64,000 nucleotides of DNA from Pseudomonas sp. QTF5 (GCF_000512695.2 NZ_AZRW02000004.1:62001-126000); one strand, 5' to 3'. Positions 50,905 through 62,570 are shown, counted from the stretch's first letter. Made by a program: numbers and translations. Notes: generated by a model not told the origin, from the letters alone.

Positions 50905-51553
50905 TGATCAACTGCCTCGACAGGGCTTTAGCCCGTTCCGGGTCGCGTTGCTCCACGGCGTCGAGCAGTTCGACATGAAGGTCGAACACCGCTTGGCGTC
51001 GGGGTGAGATGTTCAGGGTCTGGCGCAAGTGCGCGCCGACGATGCTGGAGAAGTAGCGATACAGCTCGCTGAGGGTCGGGTTGTGCGCCGCATCCACCAG
51101 TCGACGGTGAAACACCAGATCGCAAGCAATGTAGGTGTCGAGATCGCCGTGGTAGTGACTGCCACTGACATCTAGTGCCTCGCGCAATGCAACCAGGTCT
51201 TCATCAGTGCGGCGTAACGCGGCCAGGCCAATGGCTTCGACTTCCAGAATGTGTCGGGTTTCCCGAGCCTGTTCCTGAGTACAACGGGACAGCGCCTTCA
51301 TGGTATCCAGCGGATCGACCACTGCACGCAGATAGCTGCCGTCGCCCTGACGAATCTCGATCAACCCGGAAAAGGCCAACACGCGCATGGCTTCGCGCAC
51401 GGTATTGCGGCTGATACCCAGCTCAGTCGCCAGTTCTGGCTCGGTGGGCAAACGCTGGCCGACCGTCCAGAGACCTTGATTGATGCGCAGGCGTAACTGA
51501 TCCAGAGCCTGATCGACCAGGGATCGTTTAATTAATGGAGAAATGTCTGACAT
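50894..51553 (-). CDS. FadR/GntR-family transcriptional regulator
   Basis: A 219-residue repressor type. The N-terminal winged helix has LVDQALDQLRLRINQGLWTVGQRLPTEPELATELGISRNTVREAM, and the C-terminal all-helical FCD domain has HILEVEAIGLAAL and LDTYIACDLVFHRRLVDAAHNP with the metal-binding-type His. I use the ATG at 51553. A perfect 7-7-7 palindrome lies just upstream at 51566-51586. The gene overlaps the MFS gene and probably controls it. Confidence 0.9.
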   Translation of the reverse strand: MSDISPLIKRSLVDQALDQLRLRINQGLWTVGQRLPTEPELATELGISRNTVREAMRVLAFSGLIEIRQGDGSYLRAVVDPLDTMKALSRCTQEQARETRHILEVEAIGLAALRRTDEDLVALREALDVSGSHYHGDLDTYIACDLVFHRRLVDAAHNPTLSELYRYFSSIVGAHLRQTLNISPRRQAVFDLHVELLDAVEQRDPERAKALSRQLINEP

Positions 51554-51565
51554 AGGATTCGCCCT

Positions 51566-51586
51566 TTCATCCAATCATAGGATGAA
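51566..51586. promoter_or_regulatory. Palindrome before the FadR-type regulator, likely operator
   Basis: TTCATCC-AATCATA-GGATGAA is a perfect inverted repeat with 7-bp arms and a 7-base spacer, 13-33 bases upstream of the regulator start. It is a candidate autoregulatory site; FadR-family proteins bind palindromes of this size. Confidence 0.6.
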
Positions 51587-51672
51587 TTTCCTGACATGTT
51601 AGTCAGCTCCGCGTAGGACGGCAACCGCCTACGGTCAGAGAGAGGGAATGGAGCGGGATTTTCGATTAGTCA

Positions 51673-51695
51673 AAATTACCCTTTAAGGGTAATTT
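51673..51695. promoter_or_regulatory. Perfect palindrome upstream of mqsRA, likely MqsA operator
   Basis: AAATTACCCTT, one central T, then AAGGGTAATTT: 11-bp arms, 24 bases before the mqsR ATG. E. coli MqsA binds palindromes of form AACCT-N3-AGGTT in the same place. The ACCC(T)TT core is comparable. Confidence 0.7.
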
Positions 51696-51719
51696 CTGGG
51701 ATAGGGTTCACGGTTTCTT

Positions 51720-52031
51720 ATGGAAAAGAACACACCCCACTACAACTTGTCGGTGATCAAGGCGGATGTCAGGCGACTCGGAAGAAAAGCATTCACCAAG
51801 ACCGCAGAAAAAACCGGCATGGATCTCGGCTTTAGCATCAGAGAGATGCAAGAGATCGTTTTCGAGTTGCAAAACAAGATGTTGTACAAATCGATGACCA
51901 GCCATGACGATTATCGAATCTGGCAGGACGTGTATCACATCAATTCACAAGATCTGGAGATTTACATCAAGGTGACGTACCGCCCTGCCGGTGGCCCACC
52001 GGTAATCTCCTTCAAGGAGAAAAACCCATGA
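51720..52031 (+). CDS. mqsR: MqsR-type toxin (type II, mRNA interferase)
   Basis: MqsR is a RelE-fold endoribonuclease that cuts mRNA at GCN sites in E. coli. The 103-residue product keeps the family core: MEKNTPHYNLSVIK at the N-terminus, MLYKSMTSHDDYRIWQDVYH and the final ISFKEKNP, with the Lys/Tyr/Arg residues of the active site expected near this core. The toxin gene precedes the antitoxin gene, the unusual order of mqsRA. Its stop overlaps the mqsA ATG (ATGA). No strong ribosome site precedes the ATG. Confidence 0.93.
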   Translation: MEKNTPHYNLSVIKADVRRLGRKAFTKTAEKTGMDLGFSIREMQEIVFELQNKMLYKSMTSHDDYRIWQDVYHINSQDLEIYIKVTYRPAGGPPVISFKEKNP

Positions 52032-52513
52032 AAACCCAGCAATGTTTCAGCTGCGGTGCACGTGAGGGAATGAGGCATTTCGAGGGGCGCGGCGAAACCC
52101 TGAGTGTCAAAGGCATGGAGCGCCGTGTAGATGATCTTTCTGGCTGGGAATGCCAGCAGTGCGGGGAAGTCGAGTGGGACCCCGATAGTGCAGAGCGTTA
52201 TGGGGAAGCAGGTGACGCGCTAGTCATTGCTGCCCGGCAAATGATCGGCGCCGAGATGAAGCGCATCCGCCGCAAGTTGCACCTTACGCAAAAAGAAACG
52301 GTGCAACTGCTGTCAGGCGGGGGGCACAACGCGTTTTCACGGTACGAACGCGGCGAAGTACTTCCGCCGAAGGCGTTGATGCTACTAATGCGCCTGCTGG
52401 ATCGCTACCCGCATTTGCTCGTCGATGCGAAAGCCTTGGGCGAAGGGGCGGATTTGAGGGGGGGGTTCAAATTTACTGAGCACAAGGAACATGAAACCCT
52501 CACCGTTTCCTGA
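52028..52513 (+). CDS. mqsA: MqsA-type antitoxin with zinc finger and HTH
   Basis: The 161-residue protein has an N-terminal zinc finger (CFSCGA and CQQCGE, two CxxC pairs) that should bind MqsR. The C-terminal Xre-type helix-turn-helix (IRRKLHLTQKETVQLLSGGGHNAFSRYERGEV) binds the operator. Relative to the E. coli protein it has a C-terminal extension after LLVDAKALG. An 8-G run (52458-52465) lies in that extension. Confidence 0.93.
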   Translation: MKTQQCFSCGAREGMRHFEGRGETLSVKGMERRVDDLSGWECQQCGEVEWDPDSAERYGEAGDALVIAARQMIGAEMKRIRRKLHLTQKETVQLLSGGGHNAFSRYERGEVLPPKALMLLMRLLDRYPHLLVDAKALGEGADLRGGFKFTEHKEHETLTVS

Positions 52514-52518
52514 GCCAC

Positions 52519-52560
52519 AAAAAAAAAAAAACAAACCCGGCACCAGGCCGGGTTTGTTTT
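52519..52560. terminator. Bidirectional terminator between mqsA and aapP
   Basis: ACAAACCCGGC-ACCAG-GCCGGGTTTGT is a perfect 11-bp stem with a 5-base loop, with 13 consecutive A at the left and four T at the right. It can serve both convergent units. Confidence 0.92.
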
Positions 52561-52578
52561 ATGAACCTCATCCCCGCA

Positions 52579-53343
52579 TCAATGCAGGATCTGGCTCAGG
52601 AACAGCTTCGTACGCTCGTTCTGCGGGTTGTCGAAGAAGTCGTTAGGCGCAGCCTGTTCGACGATTTCACCCTTGTCCATGAAGATCACGCGGTTGGCCA
52701 CGGTACGGGCGAAGCCCATTTCGTGGGTTACGCAGAGCATGGTCATGCCGTCTTCGGCCAAGCCGATCATGGTGTCCAGAACCTCTTTCACCATCTCTGG
52801 GTCGAGTGCCGAAGTCGGTTCGTCGAACAGCATGATTTTCGGTTTCATGCACAAGGCACGGGCAATCGCCACACGCTGTTGCTGACCGCCAGACAGTTGC
52901 CCCGGGTATTTATGCGCCTGCTCCGGAATGCGTACGCGCTCCAGGTAATGCATGGCGATTTCTTCGGCCTTGCGCTTGGGCATCTTGCGCACCCACATCG
53001 GTGCCAGCGTGCAGTTTTGCAGGATGGTCAGGTGCGGGAACAGGTTGAAGTGCTGGAACACCATGCCGACTTCGCGGCGGATCGCTTCGATCTGCTTGAG
53101 GTCGTTGGTCAGTTCCACACCATCGACCACGATACGGCCCTGCTGGTGTTCTTCCAGACGATTGAGGCAACGGATGGTGGTGGATTTGCCGGAACCCGAC
53201 GGGCCGCACAAAACGATACGCTCGCCCTGCTTGACGTTCAGGTTGATGTCTTTCAACACGTGGAACTGGCCGTACCACTTGTTCACACCCTGCATCTGAA
53301 TAATGCCTTCAGGGCTCACAGGCTGTTTGATCGCTTCACTCAT
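52579..53343 (-). CDS. aapP: General L-amino-acid ABC transporter, ATP-binding protein
   Basis: AapP powers uptake of many L-amino acids through AapQM. The 254-residue protein has Walker [10 protein letters not shown], the ABC signature LSGGQQQR, Walker [13 protein letters not shown] and the switch histidine in CVTHEMGF. It follows aapM after 11 bp, at the end of the aapJQMP operon. Confidence 0.96.
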   Translation of the reverse strand: MSEAIKQPVSPEGIIQMQGVNKWYGQFHVLKDINLNVKQGERIVLCGPSGSGKSTTIRCLNRLEEHQQGRIVVDGVELTNDLKQIEAIRREVGMVFQHFNLFPHLTILQNCTLAPMWVRKMPKRKAEEIAMHYLERVRIPEQAHKYPGQLSGGQQQRVAIARALCMKPKIMLFDEPTSALDPEMVKEVLDTMIGLAEDGMTMLCVTHEMGFARTVANRVIFMDKGEIVEQAAPNDFFDNPQNERTKLFLSQILH

Positions 53344-53354
53344 AAACTACGCTC

Positions 53355-54452
53355 CTAACGCTTGTGGCCAGTGTCCAGCTTACGTTCCAAATGCATGGAG
53401 TAGCGGGACATACCAAAACAGAAAATCCAGAACACCAGGGCCGCGAACACATAGCCTTCAGTGGCCATGCCCAGCCATTTCGGGTCGGCGGCGGCTTGCT
53501 TGACGCTGTTGAGCAAGTCGAACAGGCCGATGATGATCACCAGGCTCGTGTCCTTGAACAGCGCAATGAAGGTGTTGACGATGCCAGGGATCACCAGCTT
53601 CAGGGCTTGCGGCAGAATCACCAGGCCCATGCTGCGCCAGTAACCGAGGCCCATCGCTGCAGCCGCTTCGTACTGACCTTTGGGGATCGCTTGCAGACCG
53701 CCACGCACCACTTCAGCGATGTAGGCCGACTGGAACAGGATCACGCCGATCAGCGCCCGCAGCAGTTTGTCGAAGTTCATGCCTTCGGGCAGGAACAACG
53801 GCAACATCACCGAAGACATGAACAGCACCGTGATCAACGGCACGCCGCGCCAGAATTCGATGAAGGTCACGCAGACCACGCGAATCGCCGGCATGTTCGA
53901 ACGCCGGCCCAAAGCCAGAACGATACCCAGCGGCAATGCGCCGACGATACCAACGGTAGCGATCACCAGGGTCAGCATCAGGCCGCCCCACTGGCTGGTC
54001 GGCACTTCGGTCAGACCAAACCAGCCACCGTGCAACAAGGTGTAGGAAATGATCGGATAGAGCACCAGAAAGCTCAGCCCATAGACCGCTTTGCGCGGGA
54101 AGCGCGAGATGAACAACGGCGCCACACCAATCACCGCCAGCCATACGGTCAGGTCCACGCGCCAGCGCAAGTCCACCGGGTAGTAGCCATACATGAACTG
54201 GCCGAAGCGCTGCTGGATGAACACCCAGCAGGCGCCCTCCTTGGTGCAATCGGCGCGGGTGGTACCGACCCAATTGGCGTCGAGAATCGCCCAGCTCACG
54301 ATCTGGGGAACGACCAGATAAATCAGATAGAACGCGAACAGCGTCAGCAGGGTATTGATCCAGCTGGAGAACATGTGCGCCCGCATCCACGCCACGATAC
54401 CGATGCTGCTGCTCGGTGGTGGCATGTCGGGTTTGAAAGTATGAGTCGTCAT
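53355..54452 (-). CDS. aapM: General L-amino-acid ABC transporter permease AapM
   Basis: A 365-residue inner-membrane permease of the HisMQ group. It has long N-terminal helices, a periplasmic insert (DANWVGTTRADCTKEGACWVF) and the cytoplasmic EAA motif region EAAAAMGLGYWRSMGLVILPQAL. It lies between aapQ (10 bp upstream) and aapP. Confidence 0.95.
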   Translation of the reverse strand: MTTHTFKPDMPPPSSSIGIVAWMRAHMFSSWINTLLTLFAFYLIYLVVPQIVSWAILDANWVGTTRADCTKEGACWVFIQQRFGQFMYGYYPVDLRWRVDLTVWLAVIGVAPLFISRFPRKAVYGLSFLVLYPIISYTLLHGGWFGLTEVPTSQWGGLMLTLVIATVGIVGALPLGIVLALGRRSNMPAIRVVCVTFIEFWRGVPLITVLFMSSVMLPLFLPEGMNFDKLLRALIGVILFQSAYIAEVVRGGLQAIPKGQYEAAAAMGLGYWRSMGLVILPQALKLVIPGIVNTFIALFKDTSLVIIIGLFDLLNSVKQAAADPKWLGMATEGYVFAALVFWIFCFGMSRYSMHLERKLDTGHKR

Positions 54453-54462
54453 GCGCTTTTCC

Positions 54463-55644
54463 TTACCGCTCGATCAGCGCAATGCGCTTGTTGTACCAGT
54501 TCATCAGCAGGGAAATGCTGATACTGATCGCCAGGTACACGCTCATGGTGATGGCAATGACTTCGATCGCCTGCCCGGTCTGGTTCAGCACCGTACCGGC
54601 AAACAACGACACCATCTCCGGATAACCGATACCGGCCGCCAGCGAGGAGTTCTTCGCCAGGTTCAGGTATTGGCTGGTCAGCGGCGGAATGATCACGCGC
54701 AGGGCTTGCGGGATGATCACCTTGCGCAGGGTCGGACCGTTGCGCAATCCCAACGAGTGGGCCGCTTCGGTCTGGCCGTGGCTGACCGACTTGATACCCG
54801 AACGCACGATTTCGGCAATGAACGCCGCGGTGTACACGGTCAGCGCCAAGGTCAGCGCCAGCAGTTCCGGGATCAATACCCAGCCACCGACGAAGTTGAA
54901 GCCTTGCAGCGTCGGCAATTCCCAGTGCAGCGGCGCGCCGAAGATCAAGGCGCACAGTGCAGGGATCACCAGGAGCAGCGCCAGGCCGACCCAGAATTTG
55001 TGGAACGGTACGCCGGTCGCTTCGAAACGCTTGTTGGCCCAGCGGCACATCAGCACGATCGCGACAATGGTCACGACGATGCTTGCCACAAACGGCCAGA
55101 AACCGTCTGCCGCCAACGCTGCCGGCATGTTGAGACCACGGCTGCTGACGAAGAAGGTATCGCCGAAGTTATGGCTGTTACGTGGCCCTGGCATGGTCAG
55201 GAACACCGCGAAGTACCAGAACAGGATTTGCAGCAGCGGCGGAATGTTACGGAAGACCTCTACATAAACTGTCGCCAGCTTGGCAATGATCCAGTTCTTC
55301 GAAAGCCGTGCCACACCGATGATGAAACCGAGGAGCGTCGCCAGAATCACGCCGATGAAGGTCACCAGCAATGTGTTGAGCAAGCCGATGACAAACACCC
55401 GGGCATAACTGTCCGATTCGGTGTAGTCGATCAGATGCTGAGCGATGCCGAAACCGGCACTGCGCTCAAGGAAGTCGAAACCCGAGGTGATGCCCCGGTG
55501 CTGGAGGTTGGTTTGCGTGTTATCGAACAAAAACCAGCCCAGCGAGACCACCGCCACAATGGTGATGATCTGGAATACCCACGCACGCACTCGTGGATCG
55601 CTGAGGCTGAGCCTCTGCTTTGGTGCGCCGATTGAATTTTGCAT
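54463..55644 (-). CDS. aapQ: General L-amino-acid ABC transporter permease AapQ
   Basis: A 393-residue permease paired with AapM. It begins with a cytoplasmic tail and a helix (FQIITIVAVVSLGWFLFDN), has the HisMQ segment LLNTLLVTFIGVILATLLGF and the EAA-type loop EAAHSLGLRNGPTLRKVIIPQALR. A stem-loop lies between it and the aapJ stop. Confidence 0.95.
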   Translation of the reverse strand: MQNSIGAPKQRLSLSDPRVRAWVFQIITIVAVVSLGWFLFDNTQTNLQHRGITSGFDFLERSAGFGIAQHLIDYTESDSYARVFVIGLLNTLLVTFIGVILATLLGFIIGVARLSKNWIIAKLATVYVEVFRNIPPLLQILFWYFAVFLTMPGPRNSHNFGDTFFVSSRGLNMPAALAADGFWPFVASIVVTIVAIVLMCRWANKRFEATGVPFHKFWVGLALLLVIPALCALIFGAPLHWELPTLQGFNFVGGWVLIPELLALTLALTVYTAAFIAEIVRSGIKSVSHGQTEAAHSLGLRNGPTLRKVIIPQALRVIIPPLTSQYLNLAKNSSLAAGIGYPEMVSLFAGTVLNQTGQAIEVIAITMSVYLAISISISLLMNWYNKRIALIER

Positions 55645-55673
55645 GAAGTGCCCCGGAAATAATGGAACAGAAC

Positions 55674-55702
55674 ATCACCCGGCAGTTGGCCCGCCGGGTG
55701 AT
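55674..55702 (-). promoter_or_regulatory. Intercistronic hairpin between aapJ and aapQ
   Basis: On the minus strand ATCACCCGGC and GCCGGGTGAT form a perfect 10-bp stem around GGGCCAACT. No T-run follows, so it probably stabilises the aapJ message or partly attenuates. Such hairpins are common after binding-protein genes, which need more product than the permeases. Confidence 0.65.
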
Positions 55703-55709
55703 AGAACCA

Positions 55710-56741
55710 TCAGCGCACTGGTGGTGCGTATTGAATGCCGCCAGCGTTCCACAGAGCGTTCAGCCCGCGGTCGATTTCCAGCGGAGTTTTCTTGCCGAGG
55801 TTCTTCTCGAACACTTCGCCGTAGTTACCGACTTGCTTGATGATCTGGACGACCCAGTCTTTCTTCACTTTCAAGTCTTTGCCGTACTCACCGTCAGAGC
55901 CCAGCATACGAGCGACGTCCGGGTTCTTGGTGGCTTTGGCTTCGGCTTCGACGTTCGCCGAAGTGATACCTGCTTCTTCAGCGTTGAGCATGGCGTAGCC
56001 AGTCCAGCGCACGATAGCCAGCCACTCGTCGTCGCCATTACGCACGACCGGACCCAGCGGCTCTTTGGAGATGGTTTCCGGCAGAACCACGTAGTCCTTC
56101 GGCGAGGCCAGCTTGCTGCGCTGGGCGAACAGTTGGGACTTGTCGGAGGTCAGTACGTCGCAACGACCGGATTCCAGCGACTTGGCGCTTTCGTCGGAGG
56201 TGTCGAAGGTGATCGGGGTGTATTTCAGACCGTTGCCGCGGAAGTAGTCGGAAACGTTCAGCTCAGTGGTGGTACCGGCCTGGATGCAGATGGTCGCGCC
56301 ATCCAGCTCTTTGGCGCTCTTGACGCCCAGCTTGTTGTTTACCAGGAAGCCGATGCCGTCGTAGTAAGTGATGAAGCCAGGAAACTTCAGGCCCATGCCC
56401 GCGTCACGGGAACTGGTCATGGTGGTGTTACGCGACAAAATGTCGATTTCACCGGACTGCAGCGCGGTGAAGCGTTCTTTGGCGTTCAACTGGCTGAATT
56501 TGACCTTGGTCGCATCACCGAAAACGGCAGCGGCCACAGCACGGCAGAAGTCAGCGTCGATACCGACGATCTTGCCAGTGGAGTCCGGAACCGAGAAACC
56601 CGGCAGACCGTCACTTACACCGCACTGTACGAAACCCTTCTTCTGTACTGCATCCAGGGTTGCACCCGCCTGAGCGAACCCACTGACACCGAGCACTGCG
56701 GCTGCAGTCACGACGGCCAGGGTGGATTTCAACATCTTCAT
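55710..56741 (-). CDS. aapJ: General L-amino-acid ABC transporter, periplasmic binding protein
   Basis: AapJ captures amino acids in the periplasm for AapQMP. The 343-residue precursor has a signal peptide (LAVVTAAAVLGVSGFAQA, cleavage likely before GATLD). The mature part begins LDAVQKKGFVQCGVSDGLPGFSVPDSTGK, typical of AapJ. A GGAGG ribosome site precedes the ATG. It is the first gene of the operon. Confidence 0.96.
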   Translation of the reverse strand: MKMLKSTLAVVTAAAVLGVSGFAQAGATLDAVQKKGFVQCGVSDGLPGFSVPDSTGKIVGIDADFCRAVAAAVFGDATKVKFSQLNAKERFTALQSGEIDILSRNTTMTSSRDAGMGLKFPGFITYYDGIGFLVNNKLGVKSAKELDGATICIQAGTTTELNVSDYFRGNGLKYTPITFDTSDESAKSLESGRCDVLTSDKSQLFAQRSKLASPKDYVVLPETISKEPLGPVVRNGDDEWLAIVRWTGYAMLNAEEAGITSANVEAEAKATKNPDVARMLGSDGEYGKDLKVKKDWVVQIIKQVGNYGEVFEKNLGKKTPLEIDRGLNALWNAGGIQYAPPVR

Positions 56742-57866
<1,125 letters not shown>

Positions 57867-57951
57867 AAGCTACCCATTGATCCATCCCACTACGCCGCGC
57901 CCGATTCTTGCATTACACTGGCCGGCGTATATTCCTTAACCAATTGATGAG

Positions 57952-59439
57952 ATGACCGTGCTCAAAGCACTCAAAAAAATGTTCGGTAAAAGCGAGACTG
58001 AGCAGCTCGCGCCAGTCTCCAGCGCTCCTTCTCATACTCCCAGCCACCGCACCGACGGTAATCAGCCTGGCCGGACCGCAACCGTAGCGGCACCGAAGCA
58101 CGAGCCGGTGACCACACCGACCGACCCCTCTGTAGAGGCCATCGCCTCTGAGCAGCCGCGCAGCGAAGCCCCGAAACCGGCAAAACCGCGTCGCGAACCA
58201 AAGCCAAAAGCGCCGGTTATTCCCTGGAAACTCGAAGACTTCGCCGTCGAACCCCAGGAAGGCAAAACCCGCTTCCACGATTTCAAACTCGCCCCCGAAC
58301 TGATGCACGCCATTCAGGACCTGGGCTTTCCGTATTGCACGCCGATCCAGGCGCAGGTGCTTGGCTTCACCCTCGCGGGCAAAGACGCCATCGGTCGTGC
58401 CCAGACCGGCACCGGCAAAACCGCCGCTTTCCTGATTTCGATCATCACTCAGCTGCTGCAAACCCCGCCGCCCAAAGAGCGCTACATGGGTGAACCGCGA
58501 GCACTGATCATCGCCCCGACCCGGGAACTGGTGGTGCAAATCGCCAAGGACGCAGCTGACCTGACCAAGTACACCGGCCTTAATGTCATGACATTTGTTG
58601 GCGGCATGGACTTCGACAAGCAACTCAAGCACCTCGAAGCCCGTCATTGCGACATTCTGGTGGCCACTCCGGGCCGTTTGCTCGACTTCAACCAGCGCGG
58701 CGATGTGCACCTGGACATGGTCGAAGTCATGGTGCTGGACGAAGCCGACCGGATGCTCGACATGGGTTTCATCCCACAAGTGCGTCAGATCATTCGCCAG
58801 ACTCCGCCGAAGAACGAGCGTCAGACGCTGCTGTTCTCCGCGACCTTCACTGAAGACGTGATGAATCTGGCCAAGCAATGGACCACCGACCCGTCGATCG
58901 TCGAGATCGAAGCGCAGAATGTGGCCAGCGAAAACGTCGAGCAACACATCTACGCGGTGGCCGGTGCCGACAAATACAAACTGCTCTACAACCTGGTCAA
59001 CGATAACGGCTGGGAGCGGGTGATGGTCTTCGCCAACCGCAAGGACGAAGTGCGGCGCATCGAAGAACGCCTGGTACGCGATGGCGTCAACGCGGCGCAA
59101 CTGTCTGGCGATGTGCCGCAGCACAAACGCATCAAGACCCTGGAAGGTTTCCGCGAAGGCAAGATCCGCGTGCTGGTGGCCACCGATGTTGCCGGTCGCG
59201 GCATTCACATCGACGGCATCAGCCACGTGATCAACTTCACCCTGCCGGAAGTCCCGGACGACTACGTGCACCGCATCGGTCGTACTGGCCGTGCCGGCGC
59301 GGATGGCGTGTCCATCAGCTTTGCCGGTGAAGACGACTCCTACCAGCTACCGTCCATCGAGGCGCTGCTGGGTCGCAAGATCAGTTGTGAAACGCCACCG
59401 ACGCATCTGTTGCGGGCGGTTGAGCGCAAGCGCCCGTAA
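57952..59439 (+). CDS. rhlB: DEAD-box RNA helicase RhlB
   Basis: RhlB unwinds RNA and in E. coli is part of the degradosome. The 495-residue protein has a basic, low-complexity N-terminal extension of about 85 residues. The helicase core then shows the Q motif, motif [12 protein letters not shown], motif [12 protein letters not shown], motif III FSATF and motif [12 protein letters not shown]. It is 85 bp after the carboxylesterase and ends before a terminator. Confidence 0.95.
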   Translation: MTVLKALKKMFGKSETEQLAPVSSAPSHTPSHRTDGNQPGRTATVAAPKHEPVTTPTDPSVEAIASEQPRSEAPKPAKPRREPKPKAPVIPWKLEDFAVEPQEGKTRFHDFKLAPELMHAIQDLGFPYCTPIQAQVLGFTLAGKDAIGRAQTGTGKTAAFLISIITQLLQTPPPKERYMGEPRALIIAPTRELVVQIAKDAADLTKYTGLNVMTFVGGMDFDKQLKHLEARHCDILVATPGRLLDFNQRGDVHLDMVEVMVLDEADRMLDMGFIPQVRQIIRQTPPKNERQTLLFSATFTEDVMNLAKQWTTDPSIVEIEAQNVASENVEQHIYAVAGADKYKLLYNLVNDNGWERVMVFANRKDEVRRIEERLVRDGVNAAQLSGDVPQHKRIKTLEGFREGKIRVLVATDVAGRGIHIDGISHVINFTLPEVPDDYVHRIGRTGRAGADGVSISFAGEDDSYQLPSIEALLGRKISCETPPTHLLRAVERKRP

Positions 59440-59459
59440 CGCGGGCCTTTCAGAAAGAG

Positions 59460-59490
59460 GCGCAGCCGGAAACGGACTGCGCTTTTTTTT
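59460..59490 (+). terminator. Terminator of rhlB
   Basis: GCGCAG and CTGCGC pair around CCGGAAACGGA (which itself pairs), followed by eight T. Confidence 0.88.
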
Positions 59491-59528
59491 CGTCCGGCTT
59501 TTTTCAACAGGAGCTTGCTCGAGACAAC

Positions 59529-59546
59529 TAAAAGTCCATAATGGAC
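59529..59546. promoter_or_regulatory. Candidate DauR operator upstream of dauB
   Basis: TAAAAGTCCATAATGGAC has the palindromic core GTCCAT-A-ATGGAC, 33-51 bases upstream of dauB. A closely related element, TAAAAGTCCAGTATGGA, lies upstream of the binding-protein gene at 63526-63542. The pairing with the dauR gene nearby suggests a regulatory site. Confidence 0.6.
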
Positions 59547-59579
59547 AAATTAGTTTACTTTCAGCGCCCGGAGCCGACC

Positions 59580-60527
59580 ATGCCCAGCACGCCTTACGTA
59601 ATCACCCAACCCCAGGCCCGCGAACTGCTGGCGCAAGTCGACGTACCGCAGATCCTGCGCAAGCTGTTCCGCGACCTGGCCGCCGGGCAAGCCGTGCAGC
59701 CGGCACAACAACTGGTGGAATTCCCGCAGGGTGCCGGGGACTTCATCAACTACCTGGGGGTGCTGGCCGAAGACGGGGTATATGGCGTCAAGACGTCGCC
59801 TTACATTGTGCGCGAGCAAGGCCCACTGGTAACCGCCTGGACGCTGCTGATGTCGATGCAGACCGGCCAGCCGCTGCTACTCTGCGATGCCGGTGAACTG
59901 ACCACGGCACGCACCGCCGCGACGACGGCGGTGGCAGTCGACGCCCTCGCGCCGCTGAAGGCCCAGCGCCTGGCGATCATCGGCAGCGGCAAGGTGGCCC
60001 AGGCGCATCTGCACTACGTCAAGGACCTGCGAGACTGGCAAAGCATCAGCCTCTACTCGCCGAGCCTGAGCGACAAGAATCCCGAAGCGTTGGCACAGCT
60101 CAAAAGCCTCGACCCACGACTCACCCTCACCGACAGTTGCGAAGCCGCGATTGAAGACGCCGATGTGATCATGCTCTGCACCTCGTCCGCTGGTCCGGTG
60201 ATCGACCCATCGATTTTGAGCAAGCCAGCGCTGATCACCTCTATCAGCACCAACGCCCTGCGCGCCCATGAAGTTACGCCGCAGAGCCTCAATGACATGC
60301 AGGTGTTCTGCGACTATCGTCAGACCACCCCTGGTTCGGCCGGCGAAATGTTGATTGCCGGTGAGCAACATGGCTGGGACAAGCATTCGATTGTCGGCGA
60401 CCTGCCCGACTTGCTCAGCGAAAAAGTCCAGCGCCCTGAATACGATCGCTCGGTGTTCTTCCGCTCCATCGGCTTGGGCCTGGAAGACATCGCACTGGCC
60501 AATGCCCTTTACCAACTACAGCGCTAA
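59580..60527 (+). CDS. dauB: NAD(P)H-dependent anabolic L-arginine dehydrogenase (ornithine cyclodeaminase family)
   Basis: DauB reduces and aminates 2-ketoarginine to L-arginine, the second half of D-arginine racemisation. I choose the ATG at 59580 (MPSTPYVITQPQ, 315 residues), with GGAG 6 bases before it, over an unsupported ATG at 59541. The dinucleotide motif AIIGSGKVAQAHLHYV and the substrate-side KTSPYIVREQGPLVTAW are visible. It is followed by a REP doublet and dauA. Confidence 0.9.
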   Translation: MPSTPYVITQPQARELLAQVDVPQILRKLFRDLAAGQAVQPAQQLVEFPQGAGDFINYLGVLAEDGVYGVKTSPYIVREQGPLVTAWTLLMSMQTGQPLLLCDAGELTTARTAATTAVAVDALAPLKAQRLAIIGSGKVAQAHLHYVKDLRDWQSISLYSPSLSDKNPEALAQLKSLDPRLTLTDSCEAAIEDADVIMLCTSSAGPVIDPSILSKPALITSISTNALRAHEVTPQSLNDMQVFCDYRQTTPGSAGEMLIAGEQHGWDKHSIVGDLPDLLSEKVQRPEYDRSVFFRSIGLGLEDIALANALYQLQR

Positions 60528-61805
<1,278 letters not shown>

Positions 61806-61898
61806 TCCTGTCCCTCAGGTGACGTGTCCACACGATTGCGGCAAACTTCCAGCGCCTCCTTTTTAACAGGGCGCTGACGCTGCCTGGAGTTCCACTGT

Positions 61899-62540
61899 AT
61901 GAACGCACCTGAAAAAGACTCGGCCCTGGACGCTACGTCCATGGACAACTTCCGCGCGATTGCCGATGCGATCGCCACGTTGTTCTTCCCTCACGCCGAG
62001 GTGGTGCTGCACGACCTGCGCACGCAAAAGGTCGATTACATCGCCAACAACCTGTCCAAACGGGAAGTCGGTGACGACTCGTCGCTGGAAGACATGCTCA
62101 GCGAAGACGTCAGCGAACGAAACATCGGGCCGTACGAAAAGCTCAACTGGGACGGTCAGAAGATTCGCAGCCTCAGCAGCGTCTTGCGCGACAGCGAAGG
62201 GCGTCCGCTGGCGGTGCTGTGCATCAACTTGAATATCTCGCTGTTCGAGAACGCGAAAGCGGCGCTGGATTTGTTCCTGTCGCCGACCAAGCTGATTCCG
62301 CAACCGGACTCACTGTTTCGGGATGACTGGCAGGAACGGATCAACACCTTTCTGCACGCCTGGCTGCGCGAGCGTCAGTTGAGCCTGAATGTGCTGACCC
62401 GCGACCACAAACGCGAACTGGTGCTGGCGCTGCACGCCGAAGGCGCCTTCAAAGGCAAAAGCGCCTCCAACTATGTGGCCAATGTGCTGAACATGGGTCG
62501 GGCGACGGTGTACAAGCATTTGAAGGAATTGAAGGGCTGA
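61899..62540 (+). CDS. dauR: YheO-type transcriptional regulator DauR
   Basis: A 213-residue regulator with an N-terminal PAS-like YheO domain (HAEVVLHDLRTQKVDYIANNLSKREVGDDSSL) and a C-terminal helix-turn-helix (GKSASNYVANVLNMGRATVYKHLKELK). In P. aeruginosa DauR represses dauBAR until arginine is present. It is the third gene of the cluster, 93 bp after dauA. Confidence 0.9.
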   Translation: MNAPEKDSALDATSMDNFRAIADAIATLFFPHAEVVLHDLRTQKVDYIANNLSKREVGDDSSLEDMLSEDVSERNIGPYEKLNWDGQKIRSLSSVLRDSEGRPLAVLCINLNISLFENAKAALDLFLSPTKLIPQPDSLFRDDWQERINTFLHAWLRERQLSLNVLTRDHKRELVLALHAEGAFKGKSASNYVANVLNMGRATVYKHLKELKG

Positions 62541-62570
62541 ACGCTGAGATGTGTACAGCCTTATAGGGCC

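Noticed and set aside
52519..52531. Run of 13 A as a phase-variation tract
   Set aside because: It lies outside coding sequence, after the mqsA stop, and belongs to the bidirectional terminator.
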